Assembly (NCBI GenBank): GCA_030431975.1
Contig: JAUIHP010000007.1
Span: 192,554 to 256,553 of the forward strand
Length of the DNA: 64,000 nt
From: a bacterium
GTDB lineage: Bacteria > Eisenbacteria > RBG-16-71-46 > CAIMUX01
Reading direction: 5' to 3'
The notes beneath the pieces are model-generated. The model ran no database searches. It saw nothing but the letters and a program-made list of their open reading frames with translations, and was not told where the DNA came from. This document shows, in pieces, positions 35,486 through 43,677 of this stretch. Both the position numbers and the translations under genes were made by a program. Position 1 is the first letter of the stretch. Every line of letters begins with the position of its first letter.

Positions 35486-36865
35486 TTAGTTTACTCTGTC
35501 GACGGCTTCCGCAAGTTGCTCGCGCTGAACCGGCTTGGAGAGGTACGCGTCCATCCCGGCCTCCAGGCACCGGATCCGGTCCTCCTCGAACGCGCTCGCC
35601 GTGAGGGCAATGATCCGAATGGGGTCTTTACCCTGTCGCTCCCGGATCCGACGGGTCGTCTCATAGCCGTCCATGACCGGCATGGAACAGTCCATGAGAA
35701 TGATGTCGGGATGATTCCTTTCGGTCAGTTCCACCGCTTCCTGACCGTTCTTGGCTTCGAGAACCCGAAAGCCGAGGCTGTGCATCAGCTTCTTGGCAAC
35801 GAATCGGTTGACCGGATGGTCGTCGACGACCAATGCGAGCTTGGCGGCGTCTGTGCCTTCATGGTCATGGCGCGCCAACGGAGTCCTGCGTTCACAGGCC
35901 GCCGTACTTTCCGGCTCGGCATGCAGTGGAATACAAAAGGTGAACCGACTTCCTTCGCCGGGCTTGCTCGTCAGCTCGATCTCACCACCCAAGGCCCGAA
36001 CGAGACGACGGCTAATGGCCAGGCCGAGACCCGTTCCTCCAAACCTGCGCGTGGTCGTCGAGTCCTCCTGTGTGAACTCATCGAAGATATCGACCTGGGC
36101 TTCTTTCTTGATGCCGATCCCGGTATCGGAGACGGAGAACCGATATCCACCGTCCTCTGAGGTCAGTCCCAACTCGACGTGCCCCGAAGGCGTGAACCTG
36201 ACGGCGTTGGCGACGAGATTGAAGAGGACTTGGCGAATCTTCGCTTCGTCGCCGACCAGTCGCTGGGGAACCGCGCTCTGAACGTCGATGCGGAGGGCCA
36301 GGTTTTTGGTGGCCGCCTTGGCTCTTACGAGATCGAGAGCGTGGCGAAGTGTCTCCCGAGGTGAGAACGTAATCGGATCCAGTTCCACTTCGCCGGACTC
36401 CAGTCGGGAAAAGTCGAGGACCCGGTTCACAATTGCCAGCAGGGCCTCGGACGAACCCCGCAGAATCTCGAGCAGCTGCTGTTGCTCGGAGTCGAGCTCC
36501 GTGAGTTGCAACAGCTCGACCGCACCGATGACTCCATTCATGGGAGTGCGAATCTCGTGGCTCATGGTGGCCACGAACCGGCCGCGCGCCTCGACCGTTC
36601 TTGCCGCCTTTCGATTCGCTTCCTCCAGCTCCCGAACCGAGTTCTCGAGCTTCTCCTGCGTACGGAACATCACGCGCTTGCTGAGGTTCGACATGGACTC
36701 GGACGTCCCGGCCGTTCTCTTCCACTGCGTCACTTCGCGTTGGGCGCGCGCCAGCTTCTTTTGGAGGCGGCGCACCTCCTTCTCGAGTTCGCAAAGCTGT
36801 TCGTTCGTGCGGCTGTTCACGTGGCTATCACCTGGTCCTGGGTTTGGCTCCTCAGTTTCATGCAT
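35486..36865 (-). CDS. Cytoplasmic hybrid histidine kinase with receiver domain
   Basis: 459 residues. An N-terminal coiled coil (~20-95) replaces a membrane sensor; the dimerisation/phospho-acceptor box is MSHEIRTPMNG (His103); the ATPase domain has the N box FNLVANAVRF, G1 DTGIGI (247-252) and G2 GGTGLGL (276-282); the C-terminal receiver has VVDDHPVNR, phospho-Asp392 (LMDCSMPVMDG) and the conserved Lys in YLSKP. With no sensor of its own, it most likely takes input from the FIST protein encoded just upstream, whose stop it overlaps by 8 bp. No output DNA-binding regulator is next to it. Confidence 0.95.
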   Translation of the reverse strand: MHETEEPNPGPGDSHVNSRTNEQLCELEKEVRRLQKKLARAQREVTQWKRTAGTSESMSNLSKRVMFRTQEKLENSVRELEEANRKAARTVEARGRFVATMSHEIRTPMNGVIGAVELLQLTELDSEQQQLLEILRGSSEALLAIVNRVLDFSRLESGEVELDPITFSPRETLRHALDLVRAKAATKNLALRIDVQSAVPQRLVGDEAKIRQVLFNLVANAVRFTPSGHVELGLTSEDGGYRFSVSDTGIGIKKEAQVDIFDEFTQEDSTTTRRFGGTGLGLAISRRLVRALGGEIELTSKPGEGSRFTFCIPLHAEPESTAACERRTPLARHDHEGTDAAKLALVVDDHPVNRFVAKKLMHSLGFRVLEAKNGQEAVELTERNHPDIILMDCSMPVMDGYETTRRIRERQGKDPIRIIALTASAFEEDRIRCLEAGMDAYLSKPVQREQLAEAVDRVN

Positions 36866-38078
36866 TGGTTCGCGGTCCCAACAGCACCGTCAGACAGGTA
36901 TCGTTGTGAAGTTTGGATGGTTGTCCCGAAGCGAGGGGCGCCACTTCACCGTAGACGTAGAGCCCGGCGATGCTCGTGCCTTCGTGTCCTCGTGCCGAGA
37001 GAAACTCACGAAGAACACGGATCTCCTGTTCGGCTCTCGATCCCAGAACCCACTTGCGGGCGGCGCAGCTGAAGACCAGGCCGATCTCGGGGCGGGTTCC
37101 TGGGAACCTTTCCAATGCCTCCCCGACGGACGTTTTCGTTCCCGAGAGAATTCCTTCGTCCAGGACCTGAGTCATTCGAACCCAGCTTCCTTCCGGGATC
37201 TCGCCGACGAAACGGACCTCGCCACTGTCGCGGTCCGTTCCCAGAACCGCGCGCAGGACATAGGTTCCGTCCGGATCGTCGTCATACAAAGCGAGTGGAT
37301 ATTCACCCAGAGTGCCTTGCGGGACCTGGCCGTAGTTCTGCTCATAGATGTCGATGGCCGGCTTGCCGTCGATCTCCATGACGATGTGGCCGGCGGACCG
37401 GGTGACGGGGTAGGCCCGGTCGAGAGGTTTCCACCCGGAGCAAAGGCCCCACCCGGCGGCGACATTGCCGTACAGGCAAAGTATGGGCAGAGAGTCTGAA
37501 AGGACCTCGGTGCCGTGGAATTCGACCATGCGGGCGATCTCCCGGTGGTCACCGGTCAGGCCTCCGAGGATCGGGCAGGGCGGACTTCCGAAGGTTCTGT
37601 TCAGACTTCGTAGGACCTCGCTGGCGTTCGTGCTGGGGGAGAACAAGGTCAACACGACGTCCGGTGATCCATGCGTGTTGGCTGGAATGGCATCCCCCGT
37701 GGTTCCCGGTGTGCGAGACGGGCGAGAGGCCGAGCGGTGCGCTTCGAGGGTCGACGCGTCGATATCCGTGCTCAGATTCCGCCCGAGGCCGGTCGTGGCG
37801 AATACGTTGTCGCCGCAGATCAGGGTTAGTAGGACGGAGTCCATGAGATAGCCGGATTGGGAGGAGATCTCTCCATCGCTGCTTCCTCCGATCAGGGGGA
37901 GTCCGGGCCAGGCATCGGCGATCTTGGCGAGGACGACACGATGGTCGTAGTCGACGGACATGAAAAGCAGGGCGGCTTTCGGTACCCGGTCGCCCAATTG
38001 ACTCCGGCACTGCGCGATGACGTCCGTCGCCGCATCTTGGGAGTCGATGTCGTCGCTGTGGCCGATGACTACGTGCAC
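36858..38078 (-). CDS. FIST N/C sensory domain protein
   Basis: 406 residues. FIST domains are ligand-binding sensory modules thought to bind small molecules such as amino acids. The N-terminal half has PKAALLFMSVDYDH, the G-G-S-S-D-G-E motif (LIGGSSDGEIS) and LGGLTGDH; the C-terminal half has YGQVPQGTLGEYPLAL, GEIPEGSWVRMT, and GLVFSCAARKWVLGSRAEQEI with the conserved Cys, ending AGLYVYGEVAPL with the conserved G-E. There is no signal peptide or membrane segment, so the sensor is cytoplasmic. It is the first gene of the kinase operon, overlapping it by 8 bp. Confidence 0.92.
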   Translation of the reverse strand: MHVVIGHSDDIDSQDAATDVIAQCRSQLGDRVPKAALLFMSVDYDHRVVLAKIADAWPGLPLIGGSSDGEISSQSGYLMDSVLLTLICGDNVFATTGLGRNLSTDIDASTLEAHRSASRPSRTPGTTGDAIPANTHGSPDVVLTLFSPSTNASEVLRSLNRTFGSPPCPILGGLTGDHREIARMVEFHGTEVLSDSLPILCLYGNVAAGWGLCSGWKPLDRAYPVTRSAGHIVMEIDGKPAIDIYEQNYGQVPQGTLGEYPLALYDDDPDGTYVLRAVLGTDRDSGEVRFVGEIPEGSWVRMTQVLDEGILSGTKTSVGEALERFPGTRPEIGLVFSCAARKWVLGSRAEQEIRVLREFLSARGHEGTSIAGLYVYGEVAPLASGQPSKLHNDTCLTVLLGPRTNA

Positions 38079-38265
38079 TACCCATTCTCCCGAGGAGAGC
38101 CGTCACCACACCGAGACGGCCGTTGCAGCGCAATATTCTAACGCGATCGGTTCTCCCCGTCGTCCTTCCAACCTCCAACTTTTCACGAAAGGCTGGCCGA
38201 TTCCTCTGTCGCTCGTCGTTTCACAAGCAGGAGACGTCTCTTGAAAAAATGCCGGAGGGATTGCC

Positions 38266-38553
38266 ATGCAGGAGCTGATCGTGAGCTGGTGTGCCCCGGA
38301 CGGATCGACGGCCGCAGCCCGCCAACAACTGGAAGACATCGTCAGAGCAGTCCTGGATGAATTCAAAGAGCAAGACTGGTTAGAAGGCGAGAAAGTGCGG
38401 TCTCACTCCATGTTCTTCGGTTCGATCGACCCGGATTTTCTCGAGGCGTTGAACAGCCAGCTGCATGCCCGGCTGGGTGGTGTGCCCGGTCGGTGTCTCG
38501 TCGTTCAGTTGGACATCGACGCGCAGTTCTCAGAGGTGAGGGTGCTCGGATGA
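38266..38553 (+). CDS. Small protein coupled to an outer-membrane protein
   Basis: 95 residues, cytoplasmic, alternating helix and strand (IVSWCAPDG, LEDIVRAVLDEFKEQDW, RCLVVQLDIDAQFSEVRVLG). The ATG is preceded by GGAGGG. Not recognised as a known family; the C-terminus hints at a small alpha/beta fold such as a ferredoxin-like or YajQ-type unit, without proof. Its stop overlaps the start of the OMPLA-like gene (ATGA), so it is likely co-translated with it. Confidence 0.6.
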   Translation: MQELIVSWCAPDGSTAAARQQLEDIVRAVLDEFKEQDWLEGEKVRSHSMFFGSIDPDFLEALNSQLHARLGGVPGRCLVVQLDIDAQFSEVRVLG

Positions 38554-39689
38554 AAGAGATGACGGCCGAACAAAAGATCGTACGAGGACATCTTCTCTCC
38601 TGGTGGCCTCTCTTCTTCCTGACCACGAGTTTCTTCGCTTTCGCTGCGCCGGCACACGCGCAGAGAGACTTTGTCCGCAGTCAGCCAAGTCCGTGGATGG
38701 AGCGTTCGAAAGTCTACACGGGAGGCGGGAAACTCGACGGGCCGCTCGTGTTTGCAGCGGACATATCCCCCACTCTCTACTTTTGGAATCGGCTCGAGAC
38801 CGTGGACTTGACGAAGGGACGCCGACGCTTCTTCACGGCCTCCGGTACGCCGAGAGTCCGTCTTCGGATGTACGATGAGGACTCCGAGCCGGTCCGGACT
38901 CCGTCATACATGCCGACCCTGGACTTCCGCTGGCACTGGGCCATCCCCCGAATCACGGAGGAGACGATCCCATCTGGTGGCACCGTCCGGAGGTTGTCGG
39001 GGGTGACTTGGCTGATGGGCGGTTTGCGACTGAGACACCATTCGAACGGCCAGGACGGGTGTCGATTCCGCGCCGACCTGGAAGCCACGGACGAGGATTG
39101 CCCCGTCGGTGGCGCGCTGGATGAGGGTCTTTCGCAGGAAGATCTCAACCGGGATTCCGGCGACTTCTCAACAACGTATGTCGCAATCGCGGCGGGGTTA
39201 AGGCGAACCGGAATCGATGACAAGCTGCCGGGTAGCTCCTGGGAGGGGCTCGTCGAACTGCAGTGGCACCCGAAGGACTCCTTCCTGCCGGGCTCAATCG
39301 ACCGCCACCTGGCCCGTTTCTACTCGAACACCCGACTGCGGACCGCATTCTCCTACTCGAAGCGGATCCATCGTGCGAGATGGCTACCCAACGGTTTCGC
39401 CGAAGCTGCCTTGGAAACCGAACATTCTCTGACCTCCGTTGGAGATGCGATGCGCGAACTTGCAGGAGACGGTGACTTCGCTCTCCACGGCTTCGAATGG
39501 GTTCTGTCCTACCGGCTTGCCGGGGTAGGGGGCTGGGGGCCCTTCGTTGGAGGGCAGCATGGGCAGGACTTTTACAATCTAGCCGCGATCGATGAACCAA
39601 TCCATGTACTGATGTTCGGTCTGGTTTTCGGTGCGGACAAGTCGTCTTCCTATGAGTTCGCTCCGAGCGGCAAGTCCCCGTTCCCTTGA
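38550..39689 (+). CDS. OMPLA-like outer-membrane protein
   Basis: 379 residues from the ATG at 38550 (ATGA overlap with the previous stop). A signal peptide (LFFLTTSFFAFAAPAHA) is followed by alternating-hydrophobicity strands fitting a beta-barrel. The segment LRLRHHSNGQDG has His163-His164-Ser165-Asn166-Gly167; H-x-S-N-G/H-S-N-G is the catalytic signature of outer-membrane phospholipase A and related lipid-modifying barrels. If active, it would hydrolyse phospholipids or lipid A acyl chains in the outer membrane. Overall similarity to pldA is limited, so the call rests on the motif and topology. Confidence 0.5.
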   Translation: MKEMTAEQKIVRGHLLSWWPLFFLTTSFFAFAAPAHAQRDFVRSQPSPWMERSKVYTGGGKLDGPLVFAADISPTLYFWNRLETVDLTKGRRRFFTASGTPRVRLRMYDEDSEPVRTPSYMPTLDFRWHWAIPRITEETIPSGGTVRRLSGVTWLMGGLRLRHHSNGQDGCRFRADLEATDEDCPVGGALDEGLSQEDLNRDSGDFSTTYVAIAAGLRRTGIDDKLPGSSWEGLVELQWHPKDSFLPGSIDRHLARFYSNTRLRTAFSYSKRIHRARWLPNGFAEAALETEHSLTSVGDAMRELAGDGDFALHGFEWVLSYRLAGVGGWGPFVGGQHGQDFYNLAAIDEPIHVLMFGLVFGADKSSSYEFAPSGKSPFP

Positions 39690-39698
39690 GAAGAAGGT

Positions 39699-41537
39699 TC
39701 AGATTTCCAGCTTCTCGATATCGTCCTCGTAGTGAACCCGGTAGACGTCTGTTCGCCGGTCATCCCAGTTTCGAGTGGCCCCGCCGGCCTTGTGCTTCGG
39801 CAGAAGGCCGAAGTCGAGGTCGTGGAAGATCACCGTCTCGATGTTGGGGCTGCACTCTGCGGCGATCGCATCCCGGCTGAAAGAGAAGTCGGACGGTGTG
39901 TAGATCCCGGACTGGGCGTAGTGGATGTCCGCGTTGTCGACGAACGGCAGATTGCCGACGCATCCTGCGATTGCCGTGTAGACGTGATTCTCGATACACC
40001 GTGCCTGCGCGCAGTGCCGGACCCGAAGGTAGCCGTGGCGTTCGTCCGTATTGAACGGAACGAAGATCATTCGTGCCCCCTTGGCGGCCGCGACCCGGGA
40101 GAGCTCGGGGAATTCCACGTCGTAGCAGATCTGGATGGCGATCTTGCCGCGATCGGTGTCGAAGACTTCCATCCGATCGCCGGGCTCGACCCCCCACCAC
40201 CGGCGTTCCGACGGAGTGACGTGCAGTTTGTACTGCTTGGCCACGGTCCCGTCGCGACGGAAGAGGAACGCCACGTTGTAGAGCTTGTCTTCCTCCATGA
40301 CGAACTGCGAGCCACCGATGATGTTGATGTTGTACCGGACGGAGAGTCCCCCGAAGAGTTCGAGGAACTGCGGCGTGTATTCGGCGAGCCGGCGGGCCGA
40401 TTCCGCCGGATCTCTCGCATCGATGATCCCGAGCAGTTGCGTCGTGATCAGCTCCGGGAACAACACGAAATCGCTTCGGTAGTCGGATGCGGTGTCGACG
40501 AAGTACTCGCACTGGGTGGCGAAGTCTTCGAAGCTCGATACTCTTCGCATTTCGTACTGGACGACGCAGATGCGAGCGTTCTGTGAGCCGATCGAGGTCT
40601 CCGGCGCGTGGTCGAGGTTGACCCACTCGAGGATCGTGGCGTAGCCGAGGGACTCCCGGTCCGACGGAAGATAGTCTGGGACCAACTGCCGAAGCGCGAA
40701 CCCGTTGGAGATCTGTGGGGTCAGGACGGGATCGAGAATCGTCTTGTCGATGACCTTCTCCACGTACTCGCGGGCGGACAGTTCGTCAGAGTACCGCGAG
40801 TATCCGGGGATCCGGCCTCCGATCATCATCCTCTCGAGGTTGTGATCGCGAGCCAGTCTCTTCCGCTCGTCGTAGAGGCGGCGTGCAAGCTTCATCCCCC
40901 TGTACTCGGGGTGGACCATGATCTCGATTCCGTAGAGCGTGTCGCCGGCAGGATCGTGGTTGCGAATGAACCCGTCGTCGGCGATCTCTTTCCAGTCGTG
41001 CCAGGCCGAGTACTCGGCGAAGGCAACGATCACGCTGGAAGCCGAGGCCACCACGACGCCCTCGTACTCGACGCAGACTTGGCCTTCGGGGAAGATCTCC
41101 AACTGGCTGAGGTACTGGGCTCGCTTCCACGATTGCATTCCGGGGAAGCAGAGTCTTTGCAGTTCCACCATGGCCTCGAAGTCGGAAGGCAGGAGCGGAC
41201 GAGTGCGGATCTGTCGGGAGAAGTCGGAAAGGTCAAGCTCCGAGACGTCCGGTAGAGCATGAACGGGTCGGCCGACGCTCTCGTTCGCGGTCGTACTGGC
41301 CTCGGCATTCTTCTTCACGACCTTCTTCCTAGCCACTTGCTTCTTGCCCACATTCTTCTTTACGACCTTCTTCCGGGCCGTTCCTTGTTGAGATGTGCTT
41401 TTCTTGGCCGTCTTTTTCTTCGCTGCTTTTTTCTTGGTCGCTTTCCTGGAGGTCGCTTTCTTCGTGGTCGGCTTCTTTGAAGTTGCCTTCTTCGAGGTCG
41501 AACTCTTCGTCGCTCTCTTCGTCGTCTTCTTTGCCAT
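39699..41537 (-). CDS. GNAT acetyltransferase - nitrilase fusion with histone H1-like N-terminal tail
   Basis: 612 residues. Residues 1-77 are a Lys/Ala/Thr-rich tail ([26 protein letters not shown]) like a bacterial histone H1 tail. Residues ~113-320 are a GNAT domain ([21 protein letters not shown], acetyl-CoA loop R-G-M-K-L). Residues ~330-600 are a carbon-nitrogen hydrolase with Glu (FPELITTQ), Lys ([10 protein letters not shown]) and Cys ([11 protein letters not shown]) as the E-K-C triad. The GNAT-nitrilase fusion itself is a known architecture. It is the last gene of a five-gene unit, 69 bp after the N-formylglutamate amidohydrolase, and may cap or trim the product of that unit. The ATG at 41537 is chosen because it opens MAKKTT. 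Confidence 0.9.
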   Translation of the reverse strand: MAKKTTKRATKSSTSKKATSKKPTTKKATSRKATKKKAAKKKTAKKSTSQQGTARKKVVKKNVGKKQVARKKVVKKNAEASTTANESVGRPVHALPDVSELDLSDFSRQIRTRPLLPSDFEAMVELQRLCFPGMQSWKRAQYLSQLEIFPEGQVCVEYEGVVVASASSVIVAFAEYSAWHDWKEIADDGFIRNHDPAGDTLYGIEIMVHPEYRGMKLARRLYDERKRLARDHNLERMMIGGRIPGYSRYSDELSAREYVEKVIDKTILDPVLTPQISNGFALRQLVPDYLPSDRESLGYATILEWVNLDHAPETSIGSQNARICVVQYEMRRVSSFEDFATQCEYFVDTASDYRSDFVLFPELITTQLLGIIDARDPAESARRLAEYTPQFLELFGGLSVRYNINIIGGSQFVMEEDKLYNVAFLFRRDGTVAKQYKLHVTPSERRWWGVEPGDRMEVFDTDRGKIAIQICYDVEFPELSRVAAAKGARMIFVPFNTDERHGYLRVRHCAQARCIENHVYTAIAGCVGNLPFVDNADIHYAQSGIYTPSDFSFSRDAIAAECSPNIETVIFHDLDFGLLPKHKAGGATRNWDDRRTDVYRVHYEDDIEKLEI

Positions 41538-41605
41538 GCTCTCGCTCTGCCTCTTCGTACGTGACGGGTTCGAACGGATGAGAAGAAGGTCTCTGACCGC
41601 CGGAC

Positions 41606-42352
41606 TCAACCCCGATTGTTTGCTGCGTCGGCCAGAACGATCCTCAACGTTCGAGCCAAAGTCTTCCTTAGTTCCGATTCAGAGTCCGGGCGAGCCAAGA
41701 CTGCCTGATTACATTCGATTTCGATACCGATGTATCCGGTACCGAGCTTCCGACGGAAGGCCGTGGTCATTCCGTCGCTCCAACCGCGGTAGGGTTGGTT
41801 CAGCCGAACTTCGAGATGCGGCGCCACCGTGGCGATTTCCCGCTTCCAGGAGACGGCAAAGTTGCGCTCGGCCTCGCTGCGTGGATCGTAGAGGATCCCG
41901 AGCGGGTAGTGCCGATCGGATCGGTTCCGCCCAGAAATTCGTCCGGGCGTCGCGGTGAAGCTGTGGGACCCAAGATGCAGGACTCTCCGACCGGGAGCGT
42001 TGGCCTTTGCCTTCCGCAGTGCGTCTTCGACCGCCGACCAGTGTGGTGTGTGGTACTCCTTCAGAATCTCCTGACGCTCTGCCGCGGGCAGTGACTTCGT
42101 GAACTCAGAGAAGAGCCCGGCGCGGTCCTCGGTTCGATTGAGATCGACCAGCAGCCGGGTAACTTCGGATCCGAGAAAAGGCGCTTCAAGCACCCGAGCC
42201 AGGTAGCGGCCGATCTTCTGAGCTCCCGGATCCCAACCGCGATGACTCGCCAGCGTCTGCTCGGCGCCGCGAAAGAGGGAACGGTAGCGACGCGGGACGC
42301 GGTTGCCGCCGTGCTCGCATGTGACGAGGATCCCGGCACGGTTCGTTTTCAT
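41606..42352 (-). CDS. N-formylglutamate amidohydrolase family protein
   Basis: 248 residues. The opening [14 protein letters not shown] is the family's metal-binding E-H-G/A-N motif; further on are [17 protein letters not shown] and [11 protein letters not shown], with HxGxHSF and the late IEIE-N typical. Known members cleave N-formyl- or N-acyl-glutamate into glutamate and the acid, with a divalent metal. The ATG at 42352 overlaps the stop of the GCS2 ligase gene (ATGA). Within the unit it could release glutamate or remove a formyl or acyl cap from a glutamyl product. Confidence 0.9.
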   Translation of the reverse strand: MKTNRAGILVTCEHGGNRVPRRYRSLFRGAEQTLASHRGWDPGAQKIGRYLARVLEAPFLGSEVTRLLVDLNRTEDRAGLFSEFTKSLPAAERQEILKEYHTPHWSAVEDALRKAKANAPGRRVLHLGSHSFTATPGRISGRNRSDRHYPLGILYDPRSEAERNFAVSWKREIATVAPHLEVRLNQPYRGWSDGMTTAFRRKLGTGYIGIEIECNQAVLARPDSESELRKTLARTLRIVLADAANNRG

Positions 42353-43677
42353 GAGAACATCCGGTCCTCGTCCAGGCACGCGCAGAGTTCGCGGTAGACT
42401 TCCCGGACAGACTCTTTCGTGAAAGATCCTGCGCCCGAACCCGAACCCGAACCCGAACCCGAACCCGCGCCCGAGCCCGAGCCCGAGCTTGATCCTGCGC
42501 CCGCGTTGTCGTCCTTCAAACGCCGCAGGATCCGGTCGGAGAGGCAGCCCTCACTCAACAGGCGCTGCGCGACGGTGTAAATCGAGCTCGATGCAGCCAA
42601 TGGATCGTTCGGGTCGTGGGTGGTCAGTTCTGAAAGCAGGTGGCTCCAGACCTCCCGCGTCGAGGTCGGTTGTTTCAGACCGAAGGCCGCGAGCCATTCC
42701 GGAGACTCTACGATGCAGTCGTTCGCCGACTGCGTCGCCAGGATGAAGTGCTTTGCCAGCAATTCGGTCGGCAATTCACTGAGCTCCCGCTCCGAGATCC
42801 ACTTCTCGTTGGCCAGGGCTTTCACTGCAGCAGAAACCAGGGCGACGACGGCGAGGTCGGCGCTGGGACATTCCTGAATGTCGAGGACGCGGATCTCGAT
42901 GGCCATGCGGTCGAAACGGGCGATCGCGCCCCGTGCGTTCAGCCACTCGTACTGCAGGATTCGATCCGGATCGTGAGGGGCGATGTCCTTGTAGAGCCGA
43001 CCCAGAAGCTCCGTCTCGTAGGCATTTCGGGTGTAGACCGGCTCGGGAATGACATCGCCGCTGACGGACGGAATCCGTCGCGCATTCCGGCGATAGTAGG
43101 AGAGGCGGTTGTCGGTCGTCCCGGTCGCATTTCCCTCGACGATGGGCGAACTGGCGGCCAGCGCCGGGAGCAGAGGAAGGATTGCCCGAATGGCGGCGTG
43201 CAGCCGTCCGAACTCGTCGTCGTTTGCGAACGGCAGATTGATGTGCGTGCTCTGCAAGTTCGACCAACCGTGACCCGAGCAACCGAAGATGCGATCGAAC
43301 GCCTCGTAGACCGGGCTGTACTCGTGCGGCCAGAGTTGGGTTTCGCGAAGCGGATCCATCCATGGGTGCATGGCCGTGGGCATGAGACGTGCTCCCATTC
43401 GGGAAGCGATGCGATTCGCCTCACGGACTCGATCGGCGAATGCTTCCGGTAGGGGAGAGAGATCGGGAGCGGGCCCGTTGGTCTTGAGCTCGAGGACGTG
43501 GAGAACCAGTTCGTTCGACCACGCGATCTCTCCGTCCTCCAGTTCACTCGTGATCTCGCCGCACTTGCCTTCGAGAATCCGGTCGGAGATCGGCAGGACG
43601 TCGAGGGTCTCGGCGTCGACAATCATGTACTCCAGCTCTACGCCGAAGCCCTGAAACAGATGAAGAGGACTCGTCAC
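42349..43677 (-). CDS. GCS2-family carboxylate-amine ligase (YbdK type)
   Basis: 442 residues. GCS2 enzymes use ATP to join a carboxylate, normally the gamma-carboxyl of glutamate, to an amine. Features: FGVELEYMIVD at the start (the G-x-E-x-E metal/ATP site), ELKTNGP, STHINLPFAND, and late FDRMAIEIRVLDIQECPSADLAV. Near the C-terminus (~396-416) is a Gly-Ser/Gly-Ala tract from a 6-bp repeat, after the catalytic core. The ATG overlaps the stop of the ATP-grasp gene by four bases. Together with the ATP-grasp ligase it gives the unit two distinct amide-forming enzymes. Glutathione or ergothioneine-type synthesis is not indicated by the neighbours. Confidence 0.9.
   Translation of the reverse strand: MTSPLHLFQGFGVELEYMIVDAETLDVLPISDRILEGKCGEITSELEDGEIAWSNELVLHVLELKTNGPAPDLSPLPEAFADRVREANRIASRMGARLMPTAMHPWMDPLRETQLWPHEYSPVYEAFDRIFGCSGHGWSNLQSTHINLPFANDDEFGRLHAAIRAILPLLPALAASSPIVEGNATGTTDNRLSYYRRNARRIPSVSGDVIPEPVYTRNAYETELLGRLYKDIAPHDPDRILQYEWLNARGAIARFDRMAIEIRVLDIQECPSADLAVVALVSAAVKALANEKWISERELSELPTELLAKHFILATQSANDCIVESPEWLAAFGLKQPTSTREVWSHLLSELTTHDPNDPLAASSSIYTVAQRLLSEGCLSDRILRRLKDDNAGAGSSSGSGSGAGSGSGSGSGSGAGSFTKESVREVYRELCACLDEDRMFS
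42431..42490 (-). repeat. In-frame 6-bp repeat (Gly-Ser/Gly-Ala)
   Basis: About ten near-perfect 6-bp units (CCCGAA, CCCGAG and CCCGCG on the plus strand) encode Ser-Gly or Ala-Gly dipeptides near the end of the GCS2 ligase. Confidence 0.85.
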
